Shown: piece by piece, positions 42,958-54,640 of the stretch
Layout of the letters: each line of letters starts with the position of its first letter
How positions within the stretch are numbered: the stretch's first letter is position 1
Assembly (NCBI RefSeq): GCF_000247695.1
Contig: NW_004624882.1
Span: forward strand, 1,019,438-1,083,437
DNA from: Heterocephalus glaber
Lineage: Eukaryota > Chordata > Mammalia > Rodentia > Bathyergidae
Direction of reading: 5' to 3'
DNA length: 64,000 nucleotides
Translations under genes and position numbers: made by a program
Notes under the pieces: generated by a model
The model's input: the letters and a program-made list of their open reading frames with translations, nothing else
What the model was told of the DNA's origin: nothing
Databases searched by the model: none

Positions 42958-43043
42958 TGGGCAGGGGATTTAGCTCAGTGGTTTCGCCGCCTGCTGCGCA
43001 AGCGCAAGGACCCGAGTTCGATCCCCGGCACCAAAAAAAAAAA
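42958..43043 (+). mobile_element. young ID-like SINE, near-consensus (sense)
   Basis: gcaggggatttagctcagtg, cgccgcctgctgcgcaagcg and gacccgagttcgatccccgg followed by poly(A). Both polymerase III boxes are intact (TAGCTCAGTGG and GAGTTCGATCC). An aagatga word on both sides suggests the target duplication. Confidence 0.9.
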
Positions 43044-44148
43044 GATGACTTGTGACTTGCTACATATCCCCCAAGGCATACATAGTATGCCTGAGAAATA
43101 AAAATCTAGTTTTGAAATGGCTTTTGAACATATTTTTCTTAAAATGGGAGAATCAATTATATAATAATCTCTGGCATAACTTCTGACTCCTTTTGCAATA
43201 TCATCCTTTACACAAACGACTCAATCAAGAAAAATAATGGTCTATTTTTTCCATGCAATATAGTCATCGAAGGCTATTAGATCAAAATGACCCAGGAACC
43301 TGGTTGGTGTGGGGGGGCGGTGCTTTTCTAAAATCTCCTAGCAGCTTTTCTTTCCTTTGCCAGCACTGTAGGATGAAGGAATTAAAAACAAGCCCCCAAA
43401 AATTTGATCCACGTTACATTGAAGGCTTCTCTAACTGAATTTGTACTTCAATGAATTCTTCAAGTTTTCATAAGAAGTGTTAGAGCTTAATGTTCTTCTT
43501 TCAAAAAGTAAGTTTCCTCCGATACGAAAGGTTTTCAGGACTTGGTGTCTATTTGCTTGCTTGCACTTGATGTTTCTTGGGATCTCTGCTTTCACTTAGT
43601 AGTGCTCTGCCTCTATGTAGGTGCACAGAATAATCCTTCCACTGGAAAACTTGCACACAACATATTGTTTGTTTTCAACGTTCTAAGATGATCACTGTCT
43701 GCGTTCAAGGCTGTGTGCTGGATCTCTTATCCTAAGCTAGCTCATCTCACTATTAGGACCTCTGAAGGTTCCAGTTTCTGTGTTGTTACTGCTGTGTCTC
43801 TAATACCTAGCACGGGATCTGCTCCATGGTAGTGCTCAATATGCATTTGTTGGAATAATGAGGTCAACCCCATTCTCTAAAGGTCATGGATAAAGTAGGA
43901 GTTGCTAATTTGTTTAAAACCAAGGATCTTAAACTGCAATTAAACTTTGATAGGCCAGGGTCTAGACACATGCTTCTGGAGATTTTCCTAAATCCCTGTG
44001 GATATGGAGTGAATGCTATGAACATCCCACTTAAGGAAGATTAAATGCTCACATGGGAAAAGATCAGTCACCAATTCCAAGACTGATCAATTTCCTAAAC
44101 TTCACCAATGGGCTTCTACCTTTAGAGCCTTTTATTTTTGTTTTATTT
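43044..44148. other. mostly unique; L2 3' end near 43785-43862
   Basis: gtgtctctaatacctagcac, gctccatggtagtgctcaat and atgcatttgttggaataatg follow the L2 3' terminal phrase. The remainder shows nothing recognisable. Confidence 0.5.
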
Positions 44149-44341
44149 GTGTGTGTGTGTGTGTGTGCGTGTGGTACTAAGGACTGAACCCAGGGCCCTT
44201 CACTGAACTACACCCCCAGCCCTTTTTATTTTTATTTTGAGATAGAGTCTTGTTAAATCACACCTACTAGACTTGAACTTGGGATCCTTCCTGCTTCAAC
44301 CTAGAGTGTTGGGATTACAGGTGTGCACCACCACACCCAGC
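44149..44341 (-). mobile_element. B1-ID dimeric SINE with (GT)n start (antisense)
   Basis: A (GT)n tract at 44149-44173 runs into ggtactaaggactgaaccca and cactgaactacacccccagc (ID half), then gagatagagtcttgttaaat and gggattacaggtgtgcacca (B1 half). Confidence 0.8.
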
Positions 44342-44375
44342 TTCTTTAGAGTCTCTTGTCTTTCCTGTCCCTGAA

Positions 44376-44517
44376 TGATTGTGTGTGAAGAGACAGTGCC
44401 CAGGACCGAGGTCCCAGGGAGAGAGAGTCTTCCTGAATAGTGATAATGTGTTGACCTGCAACAGAGACTTGGAGGTCGATTATAAGCAAGGACCACAAGC
44501 TGATTGTGTGTGAAGAG
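44376..44517. repeat. 17-bp direct repeat pair, 125 bp apart
   Basis: tgattgtgtgtgaagag occurs at 44376-44392 and 44501-44517. Similarity continues patchily to the right (cccagggagag and gtcagggagaa), so it is probably an old tandem duplication. Confidence 0.7.
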
Positions 44518-45039
44518 GTGGGGTCAGGGAGAAAGTTCAAGAAACTATTCAAGAAGAAAAATGCGGAGATAAAATTTAGCCACAACAAAGACATTCCTGG
44601 AAACATACACTGTGATCAAGATTTTTGGGGTGCCCTTGAGATAAAAGCTAATGTTTTAAAAAAGGAAATTAAGATCTGAAACTGAGCCAAGACTAGGAAT
44701 CCAAAGCCAAAGGATTTTCTTTCCAGTTTCCAAGAAAAGTAAGTTAACAGTCCTAGACTTTAAGTACTGAGTGGAAAGGAAAGGCAATAGTGGCAAAAAG
44801 CAAATGTAATTCAATTTGTCATACTTTTTATCAAACACCTATTTTTTATGACTGGGCTAGGAGATAAGAAATAAAGGAGGATCACTTTCTACATAGAGTC
44901 TGTGATCTAGTTGTGCATGACTGCCTGTCCTGTACTTCTGAAGTCTGGAAAAGAACAGCTAGTGCTTCCAACTGAGCCAAGCTGAAAGGAATAAGACAAG
45001 CTGTTTTGTGTAACTCCACGATTCTCTCGTAAAAGAGCA
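44518..45039. other. no recognisable feature
   Basis: Unique-looking. Confidence 0.4.
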
Positions 45040-45252
45040 GTGGTGTTGTCTGGAGCAACTCTGTCCCCAGGAGACATTGAGCAATGTGTAAAGATAATTT
45101 AGTTGTTACGACAGGGGGAGGGGAGGCTTTGGCATCCAGTGGGTAGAGACCAGGGATGCTGCTAAACCTCTTGCAGAGCACGGAGGAAACCCTATGGCAA
45201 AGAACCATCTGGCCCAAGATGTCAAGGTTCAAAGATTGAAGGACCCTGGACT
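45040..45252 (+). mobile_element. MER20 (hAT-Charlie MITE)
   Basis: ccccaggagacattgagcaa, gcatccagtgggtagagacc, agggatgctgctaaacctct and ccatctggcccaagatgtca follow MER20 nearly full length. Confidence 0.85.
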
Positions 45253-45839
45253 AGAGTGAAGGGCTTTGCACACATCGAGCAGCTGAGCAGGCTTGTCTAC
45301 TGCTTCTGGTATAGGTTAATACATTACAAGAAAGAGAAGCAAATGGGGACATGCATGATCCCCCTCATGCAGGGTCCCCGGAGGAAAGATTCCACCACGC
45401 TTCTGCTCACAGCAGCAGAAAGTTACCCAAGCTGCAAAGAAACAGCTCCAGGAGATCTGTGTGTTGGGTAATTTCACCAGAAGGTGAGCTCAGGGAATAT
45501 GAGTGCCTCTAAAATGAGTCCAAGCCAAACACCATCAGGGATCAGAAGGGTAGATCTGGTGCAATCAGCATCCTGTGACTGAGTCATCCTGAGCTAAACA
45601 GAAATGATATTTTGCATCATGTATGTCCCTGCCTCTGCAGCAATGCAGCTAATTGGTAACGAATGGGGTGTTCTCCCCTTTTATCTCCTCCATGCGTGGA
45701 CATTGGAAGGACAAAAGCGGAAGTGCCCAGAGTCCTCACTTACAGTAGCTTGTCTGTATTGTAGGGTGACTGACTGTGTTTCAATAGGCTTTCTTCCAAG
45801 CATTCATCATTGGAAACCAGTAAAAGTGTGCCAGTCAGC
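45253..45839. other. no recognisable feature
   Basis: Unique-looking. No supported exon or repeat. Confidence 0.4.
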
Positions 45840-45955
45840 GTGTGTGTGTGTGTGTGTGTGTGCGTGTGTGTGTTCATTTTTTGAGGTGCTGGAAGTGGAA
45901 CCCAGAGCTTAGCCCAAGAGCTCAAGAGCTCTACCACTGAGCTGCATTCCCAGCC
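45840..45955 (-). mobile_element. (GT)n followed by an antisense ID-like SINE
   Basis: (TG)n at 45840-45872 with one TGCG interruption, then gtgctggaagtggaaccca and gctctaccactgagctgcat, the reverse of an ID monomer. Confidence 0.8.
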
Positions 45956-47546
45956 ATATATGTGATGTTAAAACTGAATTTCTTCTTATTGTATGAATTG
46001 GCAACAAAACAGATGTGGGATAGCCTGGTCCTTATGACATTGCAGATTTGCTCACTTGGGGTCTTTCTTGCCCTTTTGCTTTTAAAATCTCCTCTAGGAC
46101 ATTGCATTGTTAGGCCACCCAGGGATGTCCTTGATCATGCGGAGTACTGGAACACAGGCTTACATTCCTGGGAGCACTACCCCCTGGCCAGAGAAGGGCT
46201 GGGGAAAGGTCAGGGCAGAGGCTGTGCAGATGTCAGAGATCTGAGAGCTGATGTGGAGCATCAGCTGGGCCCCAGCTGCTGCCTTCGCCTCACCACCTGC
46301 CCCTTCCTCTTTGCACAAAGCCTTTATGTCTCAATGTTCCTATCAAAGGCACAACAGAACACGTGCAAATCATCCAGAGAGGAGCCCTTCCATCAGGTGG
46401 CCTCCAGGTCTGCAGGCACCCTTCAGCATCCTACAAGGAGAGTGGCTTCATGGCCAGCCTGGGTCCCAGCTCCTGAAGGAACAGAGCATTGGTGGTGGTT
46501 CTGAGTCGGTGTTATATTTATGGAGTATAGGGGCTGTTCCAACAGGGATTATGATTCAGATGTTTCTTACTGACCTGCTCCCAAAATACACACTTGGGGC
46601 AGAAATAAATTAATTTTATGGCTCCAAAAAAGATATTCTGGCTCATAAACTTACTCTGCCTATGCAATCTGTCCTATCAACAATTAGGTGATGGTTTACA
46701 ATAATTAGATGATGCACTGAAAAAAAATAAAAGAATCTCAAGCCCAAAAGCCTGTGTGCCTTGTTTTAAGTTGATGCTACTAGGAAGATATTAATTTTGT
46801 AACTTTGGAAGAATTTTCTACAGCTAAGGCTGTGGGAGCTTACAAGACTTGTATTATGGCAATAGGCACAAGGAATTAGTGCCTGGTATGGAAAGAAAGA
46901 TGCAAAAGCAAAGTAAACTTAGATCATCTAACAGCAAAATAGTCTCACTGTGCATACTCAAAAGACATATACGCATCATTGGGGATGCTTGTTACGTAGA
47001 TAAATTCTACATTTAAAAGTTTCTGGGCTATACACTGGATTCTTTCATGAAAAAGCTCAACTCCATTCTTGTAGCTGTAATATGTACAAGACAAAGGGCT
47101 AAAGGACTTTGTGACAAGCCCTTATTAGCATTACCGCTAGTAGAATAAAAGCACATGGTTTAAAAGGCTTCAGTGACATGTGTCAGAATATGTTCATTTT
47201 CACAACACTGCCACTTCCGCTTCCAAACTCTTGTTATGAATATGGTCGGCCTTTGGAGCCAAAATAAATAAACCTAAGATGAGGGTCCACAAAAGGAATT
47301 CAAACAAATAGGAAAACTTAGCTACTTGTTTTGACACAGGAAGCTGATGGTTTCACATTCACAAACTACATAGCCCTAGGAAGTGAGTCCAGATCATATA
47401 CCAAAGGTGAACATGAAAACACCATTTGCAGAACACCTAGAACAGGCCCCAGCACCCAACTTTGGTTTCCTTTAAGGCTGTCAGCATTTGTCTAGAGGTC
47501 TTACTAATAGTAGAGAGAGCAGTCTAAACCTATAGCTCAACTCTTT
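45956..47546. other. about 1.6 kb with no supported feature
   Basis: A 180-codon plus-strand frame (45962-46504) starts inside AT-rich sequence and has no conserved motif. Its overlap with a 120-codon frame in another phase argues for chance. Confidence 0.4.
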
Positions 47547-47633
47547 GTTTTTGTTTTTTAGTACTGGGGATTGAACTCGGCTCCTTGCGCTTCCGCAGCA
47601 GGCGGAGAAACCACTGGGCTAAATCCCCGGCCC
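47547..47633 (-). mobile_element. young ID-like SINE (antisense)
   Basis: gtactggggattgaactcgg, gcgcttccgcagcaggcgga and ccactgggctaaatccccgg after a T-rich tail. Confidence 0.85.
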
Positions 47634-47743
47634 TAAGGCTGTCACCATAATCACAGGATATCTGGAAGTCTATTCTATGCCTGATGCTGTACATTATACC
47701 TCACGAAAAGCCTGCATTTGGCTGTGCTCATGTTACTTTGATG

Positions 47744-48086
47744 TAGAGATCAGCAAACCATGACCTGTGAGCCAAATCCTGCCTGCTGCCTGTTTCAGTA
47801 CAGCCTGAGAGCTGAGAATGGTTTTTACATTTGAAAATGATGAAATGATTGGAAAGGAGAAGAGCATTTCATGGCACATAAGAACAAACTGGAATTCTGA
47901 TAACAATGTCCACAAATACAGTCTATGTGGAATACAGCTATAGCCATTTGTTTTCATAATGTCTGGGATGGCTTCTGGACTCAAAGGGCAGAGTCAAGAT
48001 GTTGTGACCCAGTGTGTACATGTCCCGGAAGGCTGAAAATATTTACTGTCTGGCCCTTTACAGACAAAATCTGGCAGCCCCCACTC
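47744..48086. mobile_element. MER1-like hAT-Charlie element, near full length
   Basis: It begins agatcagcaaaccatgacct and ends tttacagacaaaatctggca, about 343 bp. Inner words are gctgcctgtttcagtacagc, atggcacataagaacaaact and tatttactgtctggcccttt. This is the most complete MER1-like copy in the window. Confidence 0.75.
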
Positions 48087-48784
48087 TAATGTGCAAGGTA
48101 AAGCACAAAAACAAGGCGGAGCAAAAAGCAGAGGGAAGAAGGTTCTGTTCATGCGTTGTCTTCTTCAATGGTGCCCGAGCCTCTTCTGGCCACACAAGAG
48201 CAGAGAGCAGCCTGGCTACTCTTCCTGCCTGGTGATCTGGGCAAAGCTCAGGTGTGGTTTGAAAATTGATACGGAGATTGAATTAGTTCTTAGTTTAGCT
48301 GATTTTGGTTACCTAGTTTACACAGCAAAGCAAAACTAGCCAAAATAGCCATGTGGATAAAAAACAAATGTATATAGAGAGGCAACAATCAGCTTTCAGA
48401 AGAAAGAAAAATATTCTTTCCCTTGGAGCCCCCCCCCATGCTAATGAGCTTCCCACGGCTAAGCAAAGGCAAGGAGTGAAGGGACTTTTGTGGGTCCCCG
48501 CAGGGCCTCCAATCAGTCAACAGAATAGAAATTTTTAGGGATTGTAGGCCTTGGTGAAATTTAAGGTTGCCCCGGCACTGGTACTTTGAAGTTTAATAGG
48601 CATTTTGGTAATAAACTCCCAATGTAACTTCATAGTGATGAGAGAACGATAATTGTGTGGTTGTCCCAAGGACATGTTTTGTGCTTTTTTTCTGCACACT
48701 TTCCCCCCCTTGAACTCTGCTGAAAATTAATTTCAGGGCATCAGAAATGCCAAAAATCGATGCACCAGCTGAAGACCTAGCTGT
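48087..48784. other. no supported feature
   Basis: Unique-looking, with a C-run and other low-complexity bits near 48430. Confidence 0.4.
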
Positions 48785-48925
48785 TCCAAGTGGGGTCTTT
48801 TTGGAGATTGTTAGAAATGTAGAATCTCAGGCCTCCCAGACTCGCTGGATCAGAATCTGCATTTTAACAAGATTCCCAGGTAGTCTGAATATGTATTAAT
48901 TTTTGTGAAGCATTGGTCCAGAAAC
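48785..48925 (-). mobile_element. MER5A (hAT-Charlie MITE)
   Basis: gagattgttagaaatgtaga, ctggatcagaatctgcattt and taacaagattcccaggtagt follow MER5A in reverse. Confidence 0.75.
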
Positions 48926-49099
48926 ATACACAAGACTTGGGGGTCTAGGATCTACACTTTTGGATTCAACTATGCTAATTCAGAGGTGACCAGGGGCAAA
49001 TTTTCCACCAAGTTGCATTGGTTTATCTTTTCTCCAAAGTAGGGCTAAATTCACTATTTTGGTTCAGGCTACAGTGAAAAAAAAATACACAGAGTGGGC

Positions 49100-49365
49100 A
49101 GCATAAGCAACAAATACTAATGTCTCACGGTTATGGAAGGTAGAAGTCTAAGATTGGGGTGTCAGACTGGTTGGGTTCTAGTGAGGGCTCTCTTGTGGGA
49201 TGCAAAGGGCTGCCTTCTCCTTGTCCAGTCAGGAATATAGGGAAAGAAGGCAAAAGAGACCCACACTTGTGACTGGATTTCCTCCCACAGCCCACACCTG
49301 CTACACCATTGCACTGGGGATTAGGATTTCAACATGTGAATTTAGGGGAAACCCAAACATTCAGT
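49100..49365 (-). mobile_element. MLT1-type LTR (antisense)
   Basis: gtctcacggttatggaaggt, agaagtctaagattggggtg and gattaggatttcaacatgtg followed by aaacattcagtcc are the reversed MLT1 landmarks. Confidence 0.65.
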
Positions 49366-49569
49366 CCTTTGCAGTGCTTCCCCACTTTTTGTGCAATATT
49401 CTCAATATCAAATGAGATAATGACCTTGAAAAAGTACCAAATGCCCCATGGTTATGAGATATTCGGAGTGCTAATGGCTAATATCTATAGGATCTTAACC
49501 ATGAATCTTGTTCTATACCAACTCTAGAGAGGGAGTTCACCTTGCACTTTCACTAGTATTCTTATGCAT

Positions 49570-49690
49570 GAAGAAAATGAGCCAGAGAGTAAATGAGGGC
49601 ATCACCCAAGGTCATATATCTACTTAGTTGCAAAAGTGGAATTTTTTCTCTAAAGCCATGTTCTCACCCATGTGTTCTGCTGCCTCTAAA
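49570..49690 (-). mobile_element. MIR fragment (antisense)
   Basis: gaagaaaatgagccagagag, atcacccaaggtcatatatc and ttctctaaagccatgttctc follow the MIR core in reverse. Confidence 0.6.
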
Positions 49691-50032
49691 GTACAATATT
49701 GAGATGTGGCAAGAGATGAAGTTATCAGCTCAGGTGAATCTAAAAACCACTGCACACTCAAATCAAAACCATGATATATTGAATTTTTTAAAAAAAATGT
49801 AAAAAGAGAATGAAAAAAAAGAAAGAGAAGTTCATTGGAGAGGAATGGCCCAATTATCTGAGAGAACCCAAGCCAACTTCAATGTGTGACCAAAGATGGA
49901 AGCCAATTGACTTCCATAGCGATTTTGCTTCTTCAATTAGGTGTGAACCACAGAATGGGTCACACGAGAGGTAATGAGATGTCTAGTTTCTTATCTTCAG
50001 AGACTCATTCTATTTCTTTCTCAAATAGAGTG
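49691..50032. other. no recognisable feature
   Basis: A-rich, unique-looking. Confidence 0.4.
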
Positions 50033-50113
50033 CAGAGCTAAGGGTCCAGCTCAGTGGTAGAATGCTGGTATGCAGGAAGTCCGGAGTTCCATCCCCAGCA
50101 CCACAAGGAAAAA
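50033..50113 (+). mobile_element. ID-like SINE (sense)
   Basis: gctaagggtccagctcagtg, gaatgctggtatgcaggaag and ggagttccatccccagcacc, then an A-rich tail. Confidence 0.75.
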
Positions 50114-50359
50114 AAAGTTGAAGTCACAGTGGAAAGAAGGGCAAGTCTTCAGAGTAGAAACTTACAGAGCTGCCTGTTATCCTGCAATTCAGTTCCAAAG
50201 TAATGGAGATATGGAGATGTTTTGTACATTTTTCAGGATCTATTCTGATCCTTTTGGGAATAGGATTTTAAAACTTCCAAATAGTTTTAAACAAATGTTC
50301 TCAAATTTGGAGACTTCTTGAAAATCCCCTTATTTCTTGGCTTTGAGCTAATGTTTATA

Positions 50360-50615
50360 TCTTGCTTATTTTGTGCTAGAAACTGTTCTAAGAGCTTTTC
50401 AAATAAATATTAACTCTCCCAACAACTCTTTTTGGCAGGTGGAGTTATTATTATACTAGATTAGGATTTGGATCAATTTAATTATTATTTAGCTAAGGAG
50501 GCACAGAGAGGTTAAGTCACTTCCCTAACGTCACACAGGTAGTATGTGGTAGAAGTGGATTTCACATTGAAGTAGTTGGTTCCACATTCCATGCCCTTCA
50601 CTCTTACCCTAGAGA
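50360..50615 (-). mobile_element. MIR, near full length (antisense)
   Basis: gtgctagaaactgttctaag, gaggcacagagaggttaagt, cacttccctaacgtcacaca and gtagaagtggatttcacatt are the MIR core and flanks in reverse. Confidence 0.8.
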
Positions 50616-50646
50616 GCCAGCTAATAAATCTCCTCGCAGAAATACT

Positions 50647-50742
50647 CTTTTTTTTTTTTTCCTTTTTGGTACCGGGGATTGAACTCAGGACCTTGTGCTT
50701 GAGAGGCAGGTGGCAGAACCACTGAGCTAAATCCCCGGCCCC
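50647..50742 (-). mobile_element. young ID-like SINE (antisense)
   Basis: A T tract leads to ggtaccggggattgaactca, gtgcttgagaggcaggtggc and ccactgagctaaatccccgg. gaaatactctt and ggaatactttt at the ends are a plausible target duplication. Confidence 0.85.
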
Positions 50743-50922
50743 TGGAATACTTTTCTTTAAAACTGTGGTTTTAAAGAAGTTTTTTAAATATATGTTTAAA
50801 ATAGTATCTGGAAACTGTGTTGCCAAAATCTTGGTGCTTCTAAAAAAAATAAGGGCCAGATTTTATTGGGAGAGTCCATGTGGTTAAAGACCATGAGAGG
50901 GAAATTATTCTACCCACATTTT

Positions 50923-51007
50923 TTTCCTTCTTTTTTTTGGTACCGGGGATCGAACTCCATGCGCTTGCGCAGCAGGCGGTGAAACCACTGAGTTAAATCC
51001 TGGGCCC
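50923..51007 (-). mobile_element. young ID-like SINE with 14-bp TSD (antisense)
   Basis: ggtaccggggatcgaactcc, gcgcttgcgcagcaggcggt and ccactgagttaaatcctggg. The perfect duplication tctacccacatttt is at 50909-50922 and 51008-51021. Five bases of the usual B-box flank are deleted. Confidence 0.9.
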
Positions 51008-51026
51008 TCTACCCACATTTTGAATA

Positions 51027-51320
51027 CAAATGCTTCCCAACTTACCGAGGGTTAGGCCCTCATAAACCCATAGCAAACTGAAAATATTGTAAGTCAAAAA
51101 TACATTGAATACTCTCAGCCTACCCAGCATCACAGCTGAGTGATTCAGTGCACCGTAGAGCCCTGGTTGTCTCGAGGCCCAGCATCAGGACGGGGGGATC
51201 CACCACACACCGCCAGACTGAGAGAAGATCTAAATGTGAACAGTTTCTACTACATTGAATGTCTATTCCTTGAATGTCTATTCCTTTTACACCACTGTAA
51301 ACCTAAAAAATCCTAAATTG
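51027..51320. mobile_element. Tigger-like (TcMar) DNA transposon fragment
   Basis: cttcccaacttaccgagggt, tcataaacccatagcaaact and attgtaagtcaaaaatacat resemble a Tigger-group non-autonomous element. It contains a 15-bp tandem duplication, ttgaatgtctattcc, at 51255-51284. The family name is uncertain. Confidence 0.5.
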
Positions 51321-51361
51321 AACTAACAAAAATCAGGGAGTAGTAGTAGGTAGCAGAGATT

Positions 51362-51530
51362 CTGTATCCTGGGACACATTTGGCCACATCTGGAGAAGCT
51401 TTCAATTTCAATGATTTGAAAAGGTGGGCATTGCTCCTGGGATCTAGCAGAGAGAGGTCAGGGCTGATGCTAATAGCCTGCCCTGCACATGACAATCCCC
51501 ACAAAAGTCCCCAGATGGCAAAAGAGCTGA
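51362..51530 (+). mobile_element. MER20 (hAT-Charlie MITE)
   Basis: cctgggacacatttggccac, atctggagaagctttc, ggctgatgctaatagcctgc and gacaatccccacaaaagtcc follow MER20 in order at low identity. Confidence 0.6.
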
Positions 51531-53139
51531 CGGCGAGAAACTCAGGCTACTGGAATGAGAGTAGATGACATTTATCTACTAGTTAAGAAGATTTTAACAC
51601 AGAGATCACAGACTAGAGGAGGAAGTGCTGGATGTTAGAGGCGACAGACAAGGGGACAAAGAGAAATCCCTGCAGAGTGTGAGGCAATGCACATGGCACA
51701 GGGTTCTTGAAGGCACTGAGGGACAGGTGTAAACTCAGCCTTTACAGTGAGGCTGGAGCCCAGTCCTCTGGACTGAAGTAACAACAAGTTCTGCAGCTAT
51801 TTGAGCCCTTAGGGCAGAGGAAGAGCAGTCTAGGGCTTGGGTTCTGTTTCCCTTGGCTGTTAACTCCCAGACATCTTGTTTAGATGGGGCTTGCGAGATT
51901 GCCGGCCTTCATCTCCTCCTGTAAGACCTTCTCTTTCTCTTTAGAGAGCAAGGGAAACTTTGGGAAAATCCAGTTTCAAGCTGAATGGAACTGTGGGTTT
52001 TTCAGTGCAGAGCGTAGAAAGCCTCAGACACATGTGATCAGAAGTAAATGAAGCTATAAGCAACATGTGTAGTCCTAGTTTAAGACACAGAGTACCCAAC
52101 TGCAGAAAGTGGTGGAGCGAGGTAACAGCTCTGATTTAGTTGAGGCCATTAAAAGCTCTCATTAAAAGGGAGCAAAATATAGCATCAAGGTAAGGAGCTA
52201 AATAACAACAATTTTTGCAAATGGATGAAAAGCTTACTAAACCCTCTGATGTGAAATGCTCTCCGTCAGTCCATTTGGTTTTCAGGCTCTGAAGGGAAGA
52301 GGTTTAGCCAAAAGAAGTTTTATAACCTAAGCTGCAAATGGAATCTGGACAGGCACGTGGCTAACTCGCTTGAGTGTCACATGCCATTCTGTGTGGTGGT
52401 TGCATAAATATGACATTCTCTTCAGCAGAAGTTTTAAAGTTTTAGTTGGAAATTTGGGGGCTCCAAGTTTTCTCAGAATCCTCCTTTTTGCAGAAGTCAA
52501 GGCAAGGTAGTTTTCTATGTGGATCTTCCCCAAACCAAGGTGATCTTTGGGGACTTCCTGCGCAAAGTTCAGTGTCAAAGCCAGAATAATGCTCGAGTGT
52601 GGAAAGCGGAAGTCTGTTCTAATCAAATGCATGTCAGTGAAACTGTATGTTCCCTTGTGTTCATTGCTTTTGTGATGGTTGGGATGGAGGAGTTTGACAG
52701 GTGTGTCCAACCCAAATATGACCCTGGACAGGTAGTAACGGGGCCCCACAAGATCAGAAAGTCTAGCCTTCCAACCAAGGAGAAGTAGCAGCTCTGATGA
52801 AAGCATAATTTTCCTCTTCTTGAAGAAAGGAGATTGCTCTGGTTCACCAAGAGCAGACTAACAGATGCTGTCCCTGTCACCTTACTGAGCCGACGTTAAC
52901 CAAAACTCGAAGTTCACAGAAGGAGGCCTGGCTGCTGGTGGCCATCTGTCTAACCCATGTGGTTCCATAGGCCCCTGGGAACAGTTAGCTCAACTGTGGG
53001 CTTCGAAACAGACTCCACTTCCTTCCTGGTTGCTGTTTTGCTCCAAGTTGCAATTACAGCCCAGGTTAAACAATTAGAGGAGGGTGAAAAGAGGTTGAGG
53101 ACATGTGCTTGGGAACTACCCAGAAGTAAAAAGACAGAA
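51531..53139. other. about 1.6 kb with no supported feature
   Basis: A 159-codon minus-strand frame (52327-52806) overlaps an 89-codon plus-strand frame (52519-52788). Neither carries a domain I recognise, and frames of this length are expected by chance in 64 kb. No repeat is recognisable. Confidence 0.4.
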
Positions 53140-53354
53140 CTCAGCCTGGTGCTGTGGTACATTCCTATAATCCAAGCACCCGCCTTGCTGAGACAGGAAG
53201 ATTACAAGTTTGAGCCCAAACTGGGCAACTTAGCAACTTAGTGAGAACCTGTCTCAAAATTTAAAAAAATAAATAAATGAAGGGTTAGGGAAGTCACTCA
53301 GTGAGAAGGCCCTTGGTTCAATTCCCAGTACCACCAAAAAAAAAAAAAAAAAAG
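53140..53354 (+). mobile_element. B1-ID dimeric SINE (sense)
   Basis: cagcctggtgctgtggtaca, aagtttgagcccaaactggg, then gggttagggaagtcactcag and ttggttcaattcccagtacc, with a long poly(A). Confidence 0.85.
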
Positions 53355-53689
53355 CAGAAGTTTTGGGGGTGGAATTTGATGAAAGTACTTCCCGTAAATC
53401 CTTGTGACCAGATTTGCCTGAAAGGTGATTGGGTATTCTCACAATCAGATGTCACCTTGTATAAGTGCTTGCAAACTGACCTTATGGAGCACTGGGCTAG
53501 CCAGTTCTCACCATGTCATACAGATATTTTCCTAAATAAAACTGAATTCCTTTTCATATAATTACAGTATCATAAGTTATTATAAATACTTTAGAAAATA
53601 TAAACAAGTATATAGGAGAAAATAAAAATGAGCAACAAATTAAAAGCCCAGTGTAACCTCTGCTAATTTCTCCCCCCCACTCCCTCGGA

Positions 53690-54640
53690 AGATTCGAGTG
53701 TAACTGAGCTGAGGTTAACTGACAATAGACAGACAAACTGGAGAAAAAGCAAACAGGTTTATTTACATTCATGGCCACATCACAGAAAAGTGAGTGCCCA
53801 ATGACCCAGTAAGATTTAGAGACCTGTATATACTTCTTCAAAGGGAGGAAGAGAGGGGATGTGGGCAATGGAGAGGGGCTACAGATGATTTTAGGGAAGA
53901 GGGGAGGGCCCCAAGAACAGAGGGCTCTGGGTTCTAGGAGTTACATTTGATTGCCAATCTCTTCCCCTGTGATAGGAGCTTAATCTTCCTTGGGTAATAC
54001 AATTATGAAATTTCAGTAAGAAAATTGAAAACAATTGTGTTCTCTCTTGGTGGATCTGGTTTTTAGGTAGAGAGGGAAACTTCAGTGAAAAGTCTTTTCC
54101 TGTGCTGGGGAAGGGGATCAAAGTGACTGTACTAGATTTCCAGCTGCTGGAACAAAATGCACAACACTTACAACCTTAAGGAGAACAGAGTTATTTTGGC
54201 TCATGGTTCAGAGGATTAATTCCATGGTTGGTTGGATTCAAGGCAGAAACAGCATGCCAGAGGGGCCTGGTGGAGGAAAGCTGCTCAACCCATGGCCAGC
54301 AGGAAGCAGAGCAAGAAGGGAGGAGATGGGGCCAAGAGCACACCCCTCCAAGTCACGCTTTTGGTGACCTGCTTCCAACCCCGCTCCACCTCTTAGCAGC
54401 GTATTCAGCTATAAACTCATCAATGGATGAATCCACTGAGGAGTACAGCCCCCATGATTCAACCCCCTTTCCACCCACATGAGGATTTGGGGGGATATTT
54501 TAGATCTAAACTATAACAGTGTCCTTGGTTGTGAGGCAGCCTCTTAGCCTTTCCAATTTCCTTTAGGTCAAAGTGCTCACTCAGCATGCTGAAGTGCCAT
54601 ACTTGGGGGTATTATTTTCCAAGCTCCAATATTTCCAATC
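53690..54640 (-). mobile_element. LTR-like repeat, copy A, split by a MaLR LTR
   Basis: The left part, 53690-54127, and right part, 54519-54640, align in order with 55560-56565. Shared words include tgacaatagaca, catcacagaaaa, gggctctggg and, on the right, ggtcaaagtgctcactcagc with gccatacttgggggtattat. The reversed AATAAA-like ggtttatttaca near the left end suggests an antisense LTR. I cannot name the family. Confidence 0.65.
54128..54518 (-). mobile_element. MaLR solo LTR (antisense) with 5-bp TSD
   Basis: The LTR starts tgtactagatttccagctgc and ends tagatctaaactataaca (TG...CA rule kept). It is 391 bp, the same subfamily as 2207-2558. Flanks gtgac (54123-54127) and gtgtc (54519-54523) are a 5-bp target duplication with one mismatch. 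An 84-codon frame inside is incidental. Confidence 0.8.

Noticed and set aside
42958..43043. tRNA-like A and B boxes suggesting a tRNA gene
   Set aside because: The sequence has a poly(A) tail, exists in more than 20 similar copies and does not form a full cloverleaf with an anticodon arm. It is a tRNA-derived SINE.
45962..46504. 180-codon plus-strand frame with a hydrophobic N-terminal part
   Set aside because: The hydrophobic stretch is what T-rich DNA gives by chance. The C-terminal part is haphazard, a second frame overlaps, and no family is recognised.
52327..52806. 159-codon minus-strand frame
   Set aside because: The length is within chance expectation by my own rough estimate, an opposing 89-codon frame overlaps, and there is no recognisable domain or exon boundary.
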